This document shows positions 1-5,639 of a stretch of 11,711 bases of DNA, in pieces. The stretch is from Ruminococcaceae bacterium UBA1865 (GTDB lineage: Bacteria > Bacillota > Clostridia > Oscillospirales > Acutalibacteraceae). The translations under genes were made by a program, and so were the position numbers. Below the pieces are notes generated by a model. It did no database searches, had not been told where the DNA came from, and saw nothing but the letters and a program-made list of their open reading frames with translations. Location of the stretch: positions 43,494 to 55,204 of the forward strand of contig DDHX01000037.1 in assembly GCA_002338255.1 (NCBI GenBank), written 5' to 3'. Every line of letters begins with the position of its first letter. Positions within the stretch are counted from its first letter, which is position 1.

Positions 1-321
1 GGAAATTTTCTCCATTTTCTCGTTCTTATCCGCAGCTGCGGTACGAAGGGCTTCGTTCACTGCGGCGATGACTAAATCGGAAAGCATTTCAACGTCCTCC
101 GGGTCAACGACTTCCGGCTTAATATCAATTGCCTTCAGTTCCATTTTTCCTGTCACGATTGCTTTAACGGCGTCGCCGCCCGCAGTTGCTGTGTATTCCT
201 TTGCCTCAAGCTCAGCGGTTACCCCGTCCATGTCCTCTTGAATCTTTTGTGCCTGACGTGCAAGCTGTTGTAAATTCGCATTGCCGCCTCCACCATATCC
301 TTGTGGTAATCTTGCTTTCAT
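1..321 (-). CDS. ybaB: YbaB/EbfC family nucleoid-associated protein (partial, C-terminus off the left edge)
   Basis: This is a small DNA-binding protein of the YbaB/EbfC family, which forms dimers on the nucleoid and is usually encoded between dnaX and recR. The 107 visible residues begin MKARLPQGYGGGGN, a Gly-rich N-terminus common in Firmicute members. A helical stretch follows (about 16-42), then the core with GKMELKAIDI and DVEMLSDLVIAAVNEAL. Family members are about 100-115 residues, so only the Gly/Met-rich tail is probably missing. The ATG at 321 has AGGAGG at 335-330, eight bases upstream. It starts 20 bases after the dnaX stop, so the two genes are surely co-transcribed. Family identity is firm; the exact cellular role in this organism is inferred. 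Confidence 0.93.
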   Translation of the reverse strand, partial: MKARLPQGYGGGGNANLQQLARQAQKIQEDMDGVTAELEAKEYTATAGGDAVKAIVTGKMELKAIDIKPEVVDPEDVEMLSDLVIAAVNEALRTAAADKNEKMEKIS

Positions 322-341
322 ATAAACTTCCTCCTGATTTT

Positions 342-1982
342 TTATTTTTTAATCACATGAATGCCTTGATTTTCGGCCAACCCTGCCAGCTCGGCGAGCG
401 GGTCATTTGTTTCCTCTTGTTCATTTTGACTCTTATAAGGACCTAATTTATAAGTCTTTCCAGTCACCTGCTGAATGGCACGGCGCATATTTTCGCGCTG
501 TGCCGGCTCCCGGAGCAGCCGGAACGCGATTTCATTCGGCGCATCAACCAACACATAAGGTCCGCTGATATAAGCGGTTGAACCGTTAAACGCGGATGCG
601 ATGACATGGGAATAACTTTTTAAAATTTGGAGAATTTCAGGCCATTCAACAAGACGTTCGGCACCACTTTCAAGGCTTTGCACTTCTTGAGGCGATATCG
701 CTTCACCTGAATTTCTCACCGGCCCAGGAGCAGGCTCGTCTTCTTCAGAGAGGGGCGGTGCGTGGCTGGACGCGGCTCCGCTTACAGTTAGCTCCTTGAC
801 AGGTTCACGGCTGAGCGGTGCGGCCTTTGCAGGCTGCAGCCTTACTCCCCCACGCTCCAGTGCTTCCAAACGGCGAACCAAAGCGTCGGTTGTGGAGTCC
901 AGTTCCGGCGAACATAAGCGGATCATCGCCATTTCAAACTCAATGCGCCGGTCGCCGCCGCGGTACATTTTTTCCAGCGCGGACTGAATGGTATCAAGTC
1001 CGTGCAAAATAGCAGGCAATGGAATGGAAAGCGCCTGCTTTGTTATATTTTCATATTCCGCGTCGGACACTACAATCATGTTGTGTGCGTCCTTCATGGT
1101 TTTTATCAGCATTAAATTCCGAAAGTGCGACGAAAGCTCCTCACAGAGCCTTGCCATATCCTTTGAGGAATTGTGCAGTCGGTCGATAATTTCGAGCGCC
1201 GAACCGGAATCATGTTTCTGAATCGCATCGGTCAGCTCAAAGAGATGTTCCCTGCCAACCAGCCCCGCCGTTTCATTCACGACTTCGACCGTCACATTTT
1301 TACTTCGCCCGAGGCACTGGTCCAGCAAGGAGAGTGCGTCACGCAGTGCGCCGTCCGCAAGGCGCGCGATCAAGAGCGCCGCCTGCGGGTCAATGACAGC
1401 ATCTTCATGTTCTGTAACATAAGTGAGCCGGTCAGCAATTTCCTTTGGCGGAATGCGGCGGAAGTCGAAGCGCTGACAGCGCGACAAAATTGTGGCGGGA
1501 AGCTTATGCACTTCTGTTGTGGCAAGGATAAAGATAACGTGAGCGGGTGGCTCTTCGAGCGTTTTCAGCAAAGCATTAAACGCGCCGGTCGAGAGCATGT
1601 GCACCTCATCAATAATATATACCCTGTATTTCGCTGCCACAGGAGTAAAGTTGGCTTCTTCACGCAAAGACCGGATATTGTCCACGCCGTTGTTGCTGGC
1701 GGCGTCTATCTCGACGATATCCATTACGGAGCCGCTGTCAACGCCGTGGCAGATTTCACATTCGCCGCAGGGGTCACCGTCAACCGGACTGAGGCAGTTG
1801 ACCGCCTTTGCCAGAATCTTCGCACAAGTGGTTTTACCCGTTCCCCTGGAACCGGTAAAAAGGTACGCGTGTGCAATACGGCCGGCCATCAGCTCATTTT
1901 TCAGCGTAACAGTGACCTGCGGCTGACCGACAACGTCGGCAAACACCTTCGGCCTCCACTTTCTATACAGCACCTGATACAC
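342..1982 (-). CDS. dnaX: DNA polymerase III subunit gamma/tau (DnaX)
   Basis: This is the clamp-loader ATPase of the replicative polymerase, which loads the beta clamp and couples polymerases at the fork. It is 546 residues long. Walker A is GSRGTGKT (44-51), the zinc knuckle is Cys63/72/75/78, Walker B is IIDEVHM with Asp125/Glu126, sensor 1 is ATTE (about 154-157) and the Ser-Arg-Cys arginine finger is 167-169. A low-complexity linker (about 370-440) leads to a C-terminal domain beginning near WPEILQILK. I chose the GTG at 1982 because the family start YQVLYRKWRPK follows directly and AAGGGGG (1996-1990) sits seven bases upstream. An in-frame extension to 2081 would add 33 atypical residues. 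It lies downstream of SRP RNA and upstream of ybaB, as in Bacillus. Codons 454-455 form a possible frameshift heptamer (618-624). Confidence 0.97.
   Translation of the reverse strand: MYQVLYRKWRPKVFADVVGQPQVTVTLKNELMAGRIAHAYLFTGSRGTGKTTCAKILAKAVNCLSPVDGDPCGECEICHGVDSGSVMDIVEIDAASNNGVDNIRSLREEANFTPVAAKYRVYIIDEVHMLSTGAFNALLKTLEEPPAHVIFILATTEVHKLPATILSRCQRFDFRRIPPKEIADRLTYVTEHEDAVIDPQAALLIARLADGALRDALSLLDQCLGRSKNVTVEVVNETAGLVGREHLFELTDAIQKHDSGSALEIIDRLHNSSKDMARLCEELSSHFRNLMLIKTMKDAHNMIVVSDAEYENITKQALSIPLPAILHGLDTIQSALEKMYRGGDRRIEFEMAMIRLCSPELDSTTDALVRRLEALERGGVRLQPAKAAPLSREPVKELTVSGAASSHAPPLSEEDEPAPGPVRNSGEAISPQEVQSLESGAERLVEWPEILQILKSYSHVIASAFNGSTAYISGPYVLVDAPNEIAFRLLREPAQRENMRRAIQQVTGKTYKLGPYKSQNEQEETNDPLAELAGLAENQGIHVIKK
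618..624 (-). promoter_or_regulatory. Candidate -1 frameshift heptamer U UUA AAA in dnaX
   Basis: On the minus strand the dnaX codons ATT-TTA-AAA (452+ region, codons 453-455) contain the heptamer T TTA AAA in the correct zero-frame phase for a -1 slip. After slipping, ten codons are read before a TAA, giving a product of about 465 residues instead of 546. The truncation falls at the start of the C-terminal domain, which in known DnaX proteins contacts the polymerase. Programmed frameshifting making gamma is known in other bacteria. Here no Shine-Dalgarno-like stimulator was seen upstream. The only clear hairpin downstream (CCGCT/AGCGG) is about 35 bases away, so function is uncertain. Confidence 0.3.
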
Positions 1983-2004
1983 ACGAGCACCCCCTTTAGA
2001 CAAA

Positions 2005-2030
2005 TTGAAAGCAAGACAGACCGCTTTCAA
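2005..2030 (-). terminator. Weak hairpin between SRP RNA and dnaX (attenuator or leaky terminator candidate)
   Basis: On the minus strand TTGAAAGC (2030-2023) and GCTTTCAA (2012-2005) form a perfect 8-bp stem with a 10-base loop, followed by TTTGTCT. The stem is AT-rich and the U tract is short, so it would be a weak terminator at best. It lies between the SRP RNA end and the dnaX ribosome site. It could let most transcripts end after the abundant RNA while some read through to dnaX, or it could be an RNA-processing signal. Confidence 0.3.
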
Positions 2031-2047
2031 ACGGTTATCATGCATTA

Positions 2048-2167
2048 GGATATACAGACGGACAGACCGCCTGTATCGCACAGGACAATCCGATTAATGC
2101 TGCTCGGTTCCCCGCCTGACATGGTTCACGGTACCCCGCCGTACAGAGCCCGCCCGCCTGCATATCC
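2048..2167 (-). ncRNA. ffs: Signal recognition particle RNA, small bacterial type (4.5S-like)
   Basis: This is the RNA of the signal recognition particle, which binds Ffh and directs membrane proteins to the translocon. The diagnostic domain IV is on the minus strand near 2122-2100: GTCAGG, then a CGG-GGAA-CCG stem with a GGAA tetraloop, then AGCAGC. The ends pair over ten positions, GGATATGCAG (2167-2158) with CTGTATATCC (2057-2048), with one G-U. The arms between are GC-rich and largely complementary, giving one long hairpin of about 120 nt without an Alu domain. A strong promoter lies upstream, so the primary transcript probably starts near 2205 and is trimmed. Its place just before dnaX matches other Firmicutes. 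Exact mature ends are inferred from pairing. Confidence 0.93.
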
Positions 2168-2211
2168 TATTGCACGCATTTCTGCCTTGCTTCATAAATA
2201 CCAACTACAAT

Positions 2212-2240
2212 ATTATAAACTATCCTGTCCCAAAAGACAA
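2212..2240 (-). promoter_or_regulatory. Strong sigma-A-type promoter of the SRP RNA (and probably dnaX-ybaB)
   Basis: On the minus strand a -35 TTGTCT (2240-2235) and a perfect -10 TATAAT (2217-2212) are separated by exactly 17 bases, so transcription should start near 2205. It is well placed to feed the SRP RNA at 2167 and, by read-through, dnaX and ybaB. No other convincing promoter was seen between the RNA and dnaX. Confidence 0.82.
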
Positions 2241-2272
2241 GATTTAAATATGAAGATTCCGATATTCAAAAT

Positions 2273-2336
2273 ATTTCTAAATCATATTGACATGTGTAAA
2301 AAAAGCGCTATAATACATTTAGATGGATTTCTAAAT
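2273..2336 (+). repeat. Direct 10-bp repeat flanking the sdpR-like promoter
   Basis: The 10-mer ATTTCTAAAT occurs at 2273-2282, upstream of the -35 box, and again at 2327-2336, inside the downstream inverted repeat. The copies are 54 bases apart, close to five helical turns, so they would face the same side of the DNA. The span given covers both copies and the promoter between them. They may be half-sites for the same repressor. The region is AT-rich, so chance matches are possible. Confidence 0.45.
2287..2314 (+). promoter_or_regulatory. Sigma-A-type promoter of the sdpR-sdpI-sdpI-yhfC operon
   Basis: A perfect TTGACA (2287-2292) and a perfect TATAAT (2309-2314) are separated by 16 bases, placing the transcript start near 2320-2322. 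This near-consensus promoter would be strongly active unless repressed, as expected for an autoregulated ArsR-type operon. It is divergent from the SRP RNA promoter, with the two -35 boxes about 46 bases apart. Confidence 0.85.
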
Positions 2337-2337
2337 G
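2316..2337 (+). promoter_or_regulatory. Candidate operator: perfect 8-bp inverted repeat at the transcript start of the SdpR-like operon
   Basis: CATTTAGA (2316-2323) and TCTAAATG (2330-2337) are perfect inverted repeats with a 6-base spacer. They begin two bases after the -10 box and run over the expected transcript start and leader. A dimeric winged-helix repressor bound here would block initiation or early elongation. Autorepression is known for SdpR and is common in the ArsR family. That this protein binds this site is inferred. Confidence 0.6.
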
Positions 2338-2352
2338 ACAGGAAGTGAGAAA

Positions 2353-2622
2353 TTGCCGTTTCCCGAAACTTTTAAAGCCCTTTCCGACCCCACACGGCGG
2401 GAAATCCTGAATCTTCTGAAGGAACGCCCACTTCCCGCCGGTGAAATTGTGGAACATTTCAATATGACAGGTGCGACCATTTCCCATCATCTTTCTATTT
2501 TAAAAAAGGCCGACCTGATTTCAGACCGGCATGAGGGAAAGTACATCTATTACGAACTGAATTTATCCGTGTTTGAAGAATTAATCGGTTGGTTCAGTGG
2601 TTTCAAGGAGAAGCACGACTAA
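2353..2622 (+). CDS. sdpR: ArsR-family autorepressor, SdpR-like
   Basis: This is a small winged-helix transcriptional repressor of about 89 residues, the size of Bacillus subtilis SdpR. It carries the family pattern FKALSDPTRREILNLLKE, then AGEIVEHFNMTGATISHHLS as the helix-turn-helix and recognition helix, then a beta wing (SDRHEGKYIYYEL). No Cys-rich metal site of ArsR/CadC type is visible, which also fits SdpR. I prefer the TTG at 2353 because AGGAAGTG (2340-2347) precedes it at good distance and the resulting N-terminus matches SdpR. An ATG at 2335 in the same frame would lie within about 15 bases of the transcript start, overlap the candidate operator and lack a ribosome site. The stop overlaps the start of the next gene by one base (TAATG). 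It likely represses its own operon and may be sequestered by the SdpI-like proteins, as known for SdpR/SdpI. Confidence 0.88.
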   Translation: MPFPETFKALSDPTRREILNLLKERPLPAGEIVEHFNMTGATISHHLSILKKADLISDRHEGKYIYYELNLSVFEELIGWFSGFKEKHD

Positions 2623-3278
2623 TGAAAAATAAAGTTGGAAAATATCTTTACTGGATACTTGCGGTATTCCCATTCATCTTATCGGCGGCATTTTATCGCT
2701 ACCTGCCGGAGCAGGTCGCCGTGCATTGGGATGCGGCAGACAATCCAAACGGCTACGCCTCACGCCCCTTCGCAGCGTTCGGACTTCCGGCAATTCTCCT
2801 CGTTCTCATCCTTCTTGTTAATTTTCGTATCTCCGCGGATCCGCAAAAGCAGAATATTGACCGGTCTCCGCAAATAAAATTTATTACCAAATGGTTCATT
2901 GTCATTATTGCCAACGCCGCGCAGTGTGTGACCATTTTTAAGGCCATGAATGATAAGCTCAAGATCAGTATTTTTATTACCGTACTGGTTGGCTTTGTAA
3001 TTGCCGTTATCGGCAATTATCTTCCGAAATGCAAATACAATTACACCATTGGAATCAGGCTGCCGTGGACGCTGTCCAATGCGGAGAACTGGAGAAAAAC
3101 GCATCGGTTCGCCGGATTCGTGTGGATTATCGGCGGCATTCTAATTGCCGTCAGTGCTTTTTTCCCATTTGATTGGCTGATGATTGGTACCATCATTTTC
3201 ATGGTTGCCTCACCCGCGGCATACTCTTATTTTATTTATCAAAAAGAGAAATCCGGAGGACTTGACAATGAAAAATAA
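2622..3278 (+). CDS. sdpI: SdpI family membrane protein, first copy
   Basis: This is a 218-residue integral membrane protein with about six predicted transmembrane segments (near 9-27, 51-69, 89-107, 113-131, 163-181, 185-205). The N-terminal third has the DUF1648 pattern (PEQVAVHWDAADNPNGYAS, 29-47). The C-terminal part has the SdpI signature: GNYLPKCK (131-138), IGIRLPWTL, then W..THRF.G (to about 165). In B. subtilis SdpI gives immunity to the SdpC toxin and pulls SdpR to the membrane. The same dual role is inferred here from the adjoining SdpR-like gene. The start at 2622 overlaps the previous stop and has AAGGAG at 2605-2610. An upstream ATG at 2589 would sit inside the repressor gene and adds residues foreign to the family. 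Specific toxin partner is unknown. Confidence 0.9.
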   Translation: MKNKVGKYLYWILAVFPFILSAAFYRYLPEQVAVHWDAADNPNGYASRPFAAFGLPAILLVLILLVNFRISADPQKQNIDRSPQIKFITKWFIVIIANAAQCVTIFKAMNDKLKISIFITVLVGFVIAVIGNYLPKCKYNYTIGIRLPWTLSNAENWRKTHRFAGFVWIIGGILIAVSAFFPFDWLMIGTIIFMVASPAAYSYFIYQKEKSGGLDNEK

Positions 3279-3963
3279 ATTGGAAGAAATCGGTCGGGAC
3301 AGCCTTTACTGGGTTTTGGCAATCCTGCCGGCAATCGTAACCCTGCTTGTTCTTCCCGCAATGCCGGAAGTTATTCCGGCGCATTTTGGAGCTTTTGGTC
3401 AGGTTGACCGCTACGGCAGCAAATACGAACTGTTCATCCTGCCGATTATGACCTTGGTGTTTGCACTATTTATGAAATGGTTTTCAAAATCTCAGATAAG
3501 CACGAATACTCGCAATTTGAGAGAGCAAAAAAATCCCAATGAAAAAGCGGTCAATGCCACAGGCTATAGTTTGGTAGTGGTATTGAACGTAATGACCTAT
3601 ATTTTTCTTTACACCAGCTTCCATTCGGTGAAAAATCTTAACAGCTTTGGTTATAACCGGATTATTGCCGTAGTTCTCTGCCTTATGTATATCGTAATTG
3701 GAAATTATCTGCCGAAATGCAAACGGAACGCCCTTGTCGGAATCCGCGTCAGTTGGACTTTGGATAATGACGAAGTATGGTTTCGCACGCACCGCTTTGG
3801 TGGAAAAGTATTCATGATTGGTGGGTTGATTTCAGCAATTTGCTGTATTTTTGTGCCGGAGGCCTTTGCATTGGCATTTACAGTTGCAACTGTATTGATA
3901 TTAACCGTCATTGTTTGTGTCTATGCGCACAATATCTTTTATAAACTGAAAAATGAAAAATAA
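3268..3963 (+). CDS. SdpI family membrane protein, second copy
   Basis: This 231-residue membrane protein is a tandem paralogue of the preceding one. Both begin MKNK, have an aromatic first transmembrane segment, a DUF1648-like stretch (PEVIPAHFGAFGQVDRYGS, 33-51), and an SdpI block sharing GNYLPKCK (145-152), GIR..WTL and THRF.G (to about 179). The copies differ elsewhere, so this is an old duplication or two acquired paralogues rather than a recent repeat. The ATG at 3268 has GGAGGA (3255-3260) seven bases upstream and overlaps the previous gene by 11 bases, indicating translational coupling. It may act as a partner of the first copy or sense a different signal. No gene symbol is assigned because orthology to SdpI is shared with the first copy. 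Confidence 0.88.
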   Translation: MKNKLEEIGRDSLYWVLAILPAIVTLLVLPAMPEVIPAHFGAFGQVDRYGSKYELFILPIMTLVFALFMKWFSKSQISTNTRNLREQKNPNEKAVNATGYSLVVVLNVMTYIFLYTSFHSVKNLNSFGYNRIIAVVLCLMYIVIGNYLPKCKRNALVGIRVSWTLDNDEVWFRTHRFGGKVFMIGGLISAICCIFVPEAFALAFTVATVLILTVIVCVYAHNIFYKLKNEK

Positions 3964-3975
3964 GGAGCTGCTTTT

Positions 3976-4791
3976 ATGACCATTTCGACTTCTGTTCTTG
4001 CCGCATTTATTTTTTCGGCGGCGGCTGAACTGCTGCTGCCAATCGTGATTTTACTGGTACTTTGCTTGAGAAAGAAAATTTCAGTGAAACCGATGTTCCT
4101 TGGCGCGGCGGCATTCTTTGTTTCGCAAATTTGCCTAAGAATTCCAATCTTGCAGGTGTTAGGGGCACAAAGCTGGTTCAAGGCCTTTGCATTGAATGTC
4201 ATCCCCTACTTCATCGCACTCGCCGTCACTGCTGGGCTGTTTGAAGAGAGCGCGCGTTATGTGTTCGCAGGAGGCTTTTTAAAAGAGCAGCGCGGTTTTA
4301 ACGACGCACTTGCGTTCGGATTAGGCCACGGATTTTGCGAGGTTATTTTGCTGACCGGAATGACACAGATTAACAACATCATTTATACCGTTATAATTAA
4401 CAACGGCAGTTTCAGCACAATCACTTCAAAACTGCCAGCAGCGACGAGCCAGCAGCTTTTATCCACCATGCTTGCGGTAAAACCATCCATGGTCTATATT
4501 GGCGTTCTGGAGAGGGTATTCGCCGTCACATTCCATGTTTTCGCCACCGTATTGATTTTCAAAGGTCTTAACGAACATAAAATCAGCTACTATTTTCTTG
4601 CCATCGGTGCGCACGCCGTGCTTGACTTCGGTGCTGTTGCACTATCAAAATATGTGAACATATGGGCAAGTGAAGGCTTTGCTTTCGTAGTCGCGCTCAC
4701 GGCGCTGTTCTTGATTATGAAAATGAAACCATCGTTCCAGCAAAAAACAACCGGTATGAAAAATTATGAGCAAATCATAAAAGAGCAGTAA
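3976..4791 (+). CDS. YhfC family intramembrane metalloprotease-like protein
   Basis: This 271-residue polytopic membrane protein resembles the YhfC (DUF2324) family, distant relatives of the CPBP/Abi CAAX-type proteases. Candidate active-site motifs are Glu90-Glu91-x-x-Arg94 in FEESARY, His118 in GLGHGFCE (with Glu122), His187 in FHVFATVL and His213 with Asp217 in HAVLDF. All lie in or near hydrophobic segments, as expected for intramembrane catalysis. It begins with AAGGAG (3962-3967) overlapping the previous stop, eight bases before the ATG, so it is the last gene of the SdpR/SdpI operon. CPBP-type proteases often take part in bacteriocin immunity or maturation. A role here in immunity or in processing a peptide signal is inferred; substrate and protease activity are unproven. 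The C-terminal tail (about 250-271) is soluble and charged. Confidence 0.82.
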   Translation: MTISTSVLAAFIFSAAAELLLPIVILLVLCLRKKISVKPMFLGAAAFFVSQICLRIPILQVLGAQSWFKAFALNVIPYFIALAVTAGLFEESARYVFAGGFLKEQRGFNDALAFGLGHGFCEVILLTGMTQINNIIYTVIINNGSFSTITSKLPAATSQQLLSTMLAVKPSMVYIGVLERVFAVTFHVFATVLIFKGLNEHKISYYFLAIGAHAVLDFGAVALSKYVNIWASEGFAFVVALTALFLIMKMKPSFQQKTTGMKNYEQIIKEQ

Positions 4792-4860
4792 AAAAGACTT
4801 CATTTCCTTCATGAAATCCGGCAACCAACGTCGAATAATTATTCTCTCAGATACAGTAAA

Positions 4861-4886
4861 GGGCTGTCTCATTTTCGAGACAGCCC
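4861..4886. terminator. Bidirectional intrinsic terminator between convergent operons
   Basis: GGGCTGTCTC (4861-4870) and GAGACAGCCC (4877-4886) form a perfect 10-bp stem with a 6-base loop. Short A and T runs flank it (AAA before, CTTTGTT after). It lies between the YhfC-type gene stop at 4791 and the PduL stop at 4908, which converge, so it can serve both strands. The 116-bp interval holds no other recognisable gene. Confidence 0.82.
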
Positions 4887-4907
4887 CACTTTGTTAAATA
4901 ATCAATA

Positions 4908-5474
4908 TTAAAGAATGACTTCGCCGTCAACAGTACCGGGCAAGCCTGCAGCGTTGGCTTCGTCGGTATCGATATGAACCGCAAGGCCCGCTGTTTTGCT
5001 GACTCTGGCAATGACATCACCGAAAATCAGCGCACGCTCGTTATAGTTTAGTTTTATCTGAATATTCTGGCCGTCTTTCACACCAAATTCAACTGCCTGC
5101 TCCGGCGTAAAGTGCGCGTGGCGCTTTGCAACGACAACACCGTGGTCAAGTGTAATTTCGCCCTTGGGTCCGATTACTTTGCAACCGGGAGTTCCGGCAA
5201 GTTCACCGGACATACGGGTTGGAGCGTCGATTCCGATGGTGCGAGCCTCGGTCTTAGAAAGCTCAATCTGTGTTTCAGGGCGAACAGGGCCGAGAATGGA
5301 CATCTTAATGGAACTCTTTGGGCCGACAATTTCTACTTTTTCAGCACAGGCGAACTGGCCTACCTGAGATAATGCTTTTTTAGGAGTCAGTTGAACGTCC
5401 TTACCGAACAAAGTTTCCAAATCTTCCTGTGTCAGGTGAATGTGGCGTGCTGACGTTTCTACCATGATTTTCAA
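4908..5474 (-). CDS. pduL: PduL-type phosphate acyltransferase (phosphate propanoyltransferase / phosphotransacetylase)
   Basis: This enzyme moves acyl groups between coenzyme A and phosphate, giving propanoyl or acetyl phosphate that acetate/propionate kinase can convert to ATP. From the chosen TTG start it is 188 residues. Zinc-binding motifs are visible: SARHIHL with His11/His13, AKRHAHF with His119/His121, and HIDTDEANAAG with His167. All family landmarks are intact. The TTG at 5474 has AGGAG (5488-5484) nine bases upstream and places SARHIHL at the usual distance. An ATG four codons earlier touches the ribosome site, and an ATG at 5537 lies upstream of the predicted transcript start. No microcompartment shell gene is nearby and no encapsulation peptide precedes the core. 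It is thus probably a stand-alone cytosolic enzyme replacing Pta. Substrate chain length is not determined. Confidence 0.92.
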   Translation of the reverse strand: MKIMVETSARHIHLTQEDLETLFGKDVQLTPKKALSQVGQFACAEKVEIVGPKSSIKMSILGPVRPETQIELSKTEARTIGIDAPTRMSGELAGTPGCKVIGPKGEITLDHGVVVAKRHAHFTPEQAVEFGVKDGQNIQIKLNYNERALIFGDVIARVSKTAGLAVHIDTDEANAAGLPGTVDGEVIL

Positions 5475-5525
5475 TGTGAGCATCTCCTGTAATTCAAATA
5501 AAATTTTTTGTTGTGTAACTCTTTT

Positions 5526-5554
5526 ATTGTACCTCATAAAAGCTCAAATTACAA
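5526..5554 (-). promoter_or_regulatory. Promoter of the pduL gene
   Basis: On the minus strand TTGTAA (5554-5549) and TACAAT (5531-5526) are separated by 17 bases. The transcript should start near 5519, leaving a leader of about 45 bases before the TTG at 5474. This also excludes the longer reading frame that begins at 5537. Confidence 0.68.
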
Positions 5555-5574
5555 CATAAAACCCTATGTTAACC

Positions 5575-5603
5575 TTTTGCATTTCTGCCATTCATGCTAT
5601 AAT
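5575..5603 (+). promoter_or_regulatory. Extended -10 promoter of the uracil-DNA glycosylase gene
   Basis: TGCTATAAT (5595-5603) is a perfect extended -10 element. A weak -35 is possible at TTTTGC (5575-5580, 17-base spacer) or TTGCAT (5577-5582, 15-base spacer). The extended -10 makes a good -35 unnecessary. Transcription should start near 5610. It is divergent from the pduL promoter. Confidence 0.65.
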
Positions 5604-5639
5604 AATATATAATCATCAAAAGAAAGGGTGACCTCAAAA

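Noticed and set aside
1173..2048. Plus-strand open frame of 291 codons opposite dnaX
   Set aside because: It is fully antisense to the highly conserved ATPase domain of dnaX, shows no protein-family pattern and has no ribosome site; it is a by-product of dnaX codon usage.
1983..2081. Longer dnaX start adding 33 residues
   Set aside because: The family N-terminus YQVLYRKWRPK follows the GTG at 1982, which has its own ribosome site; the extension would run through the hairpin and into the end of the SRP RNA.
2082..2334. tRNA gene or riboswitch in the 250-base gap
   Set aside because: No cloverleaf, T-loop GTTCRANNC in context or known riboswitch core was seen; the gap is explained by the SRP RNA and two divergent promoters.
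2097..2348. Plus-strand open frame of 83 codons across the SRP RNA and the sdpR promoter
   Set aside because: It overlaps a structured RNA on the other strand and a perfect promoter on its own strand; composition is not protein-like and no ribosome site precedes it.
5475..5537. Longer PduL start adding 21 residues, possibly an encapsulation peptide
   Set aside because: It begins upstream of the transcript start predicted from TTGTAA-17-TACAAT and has no ribosome site; the TTG at 5474 explains the gene better.
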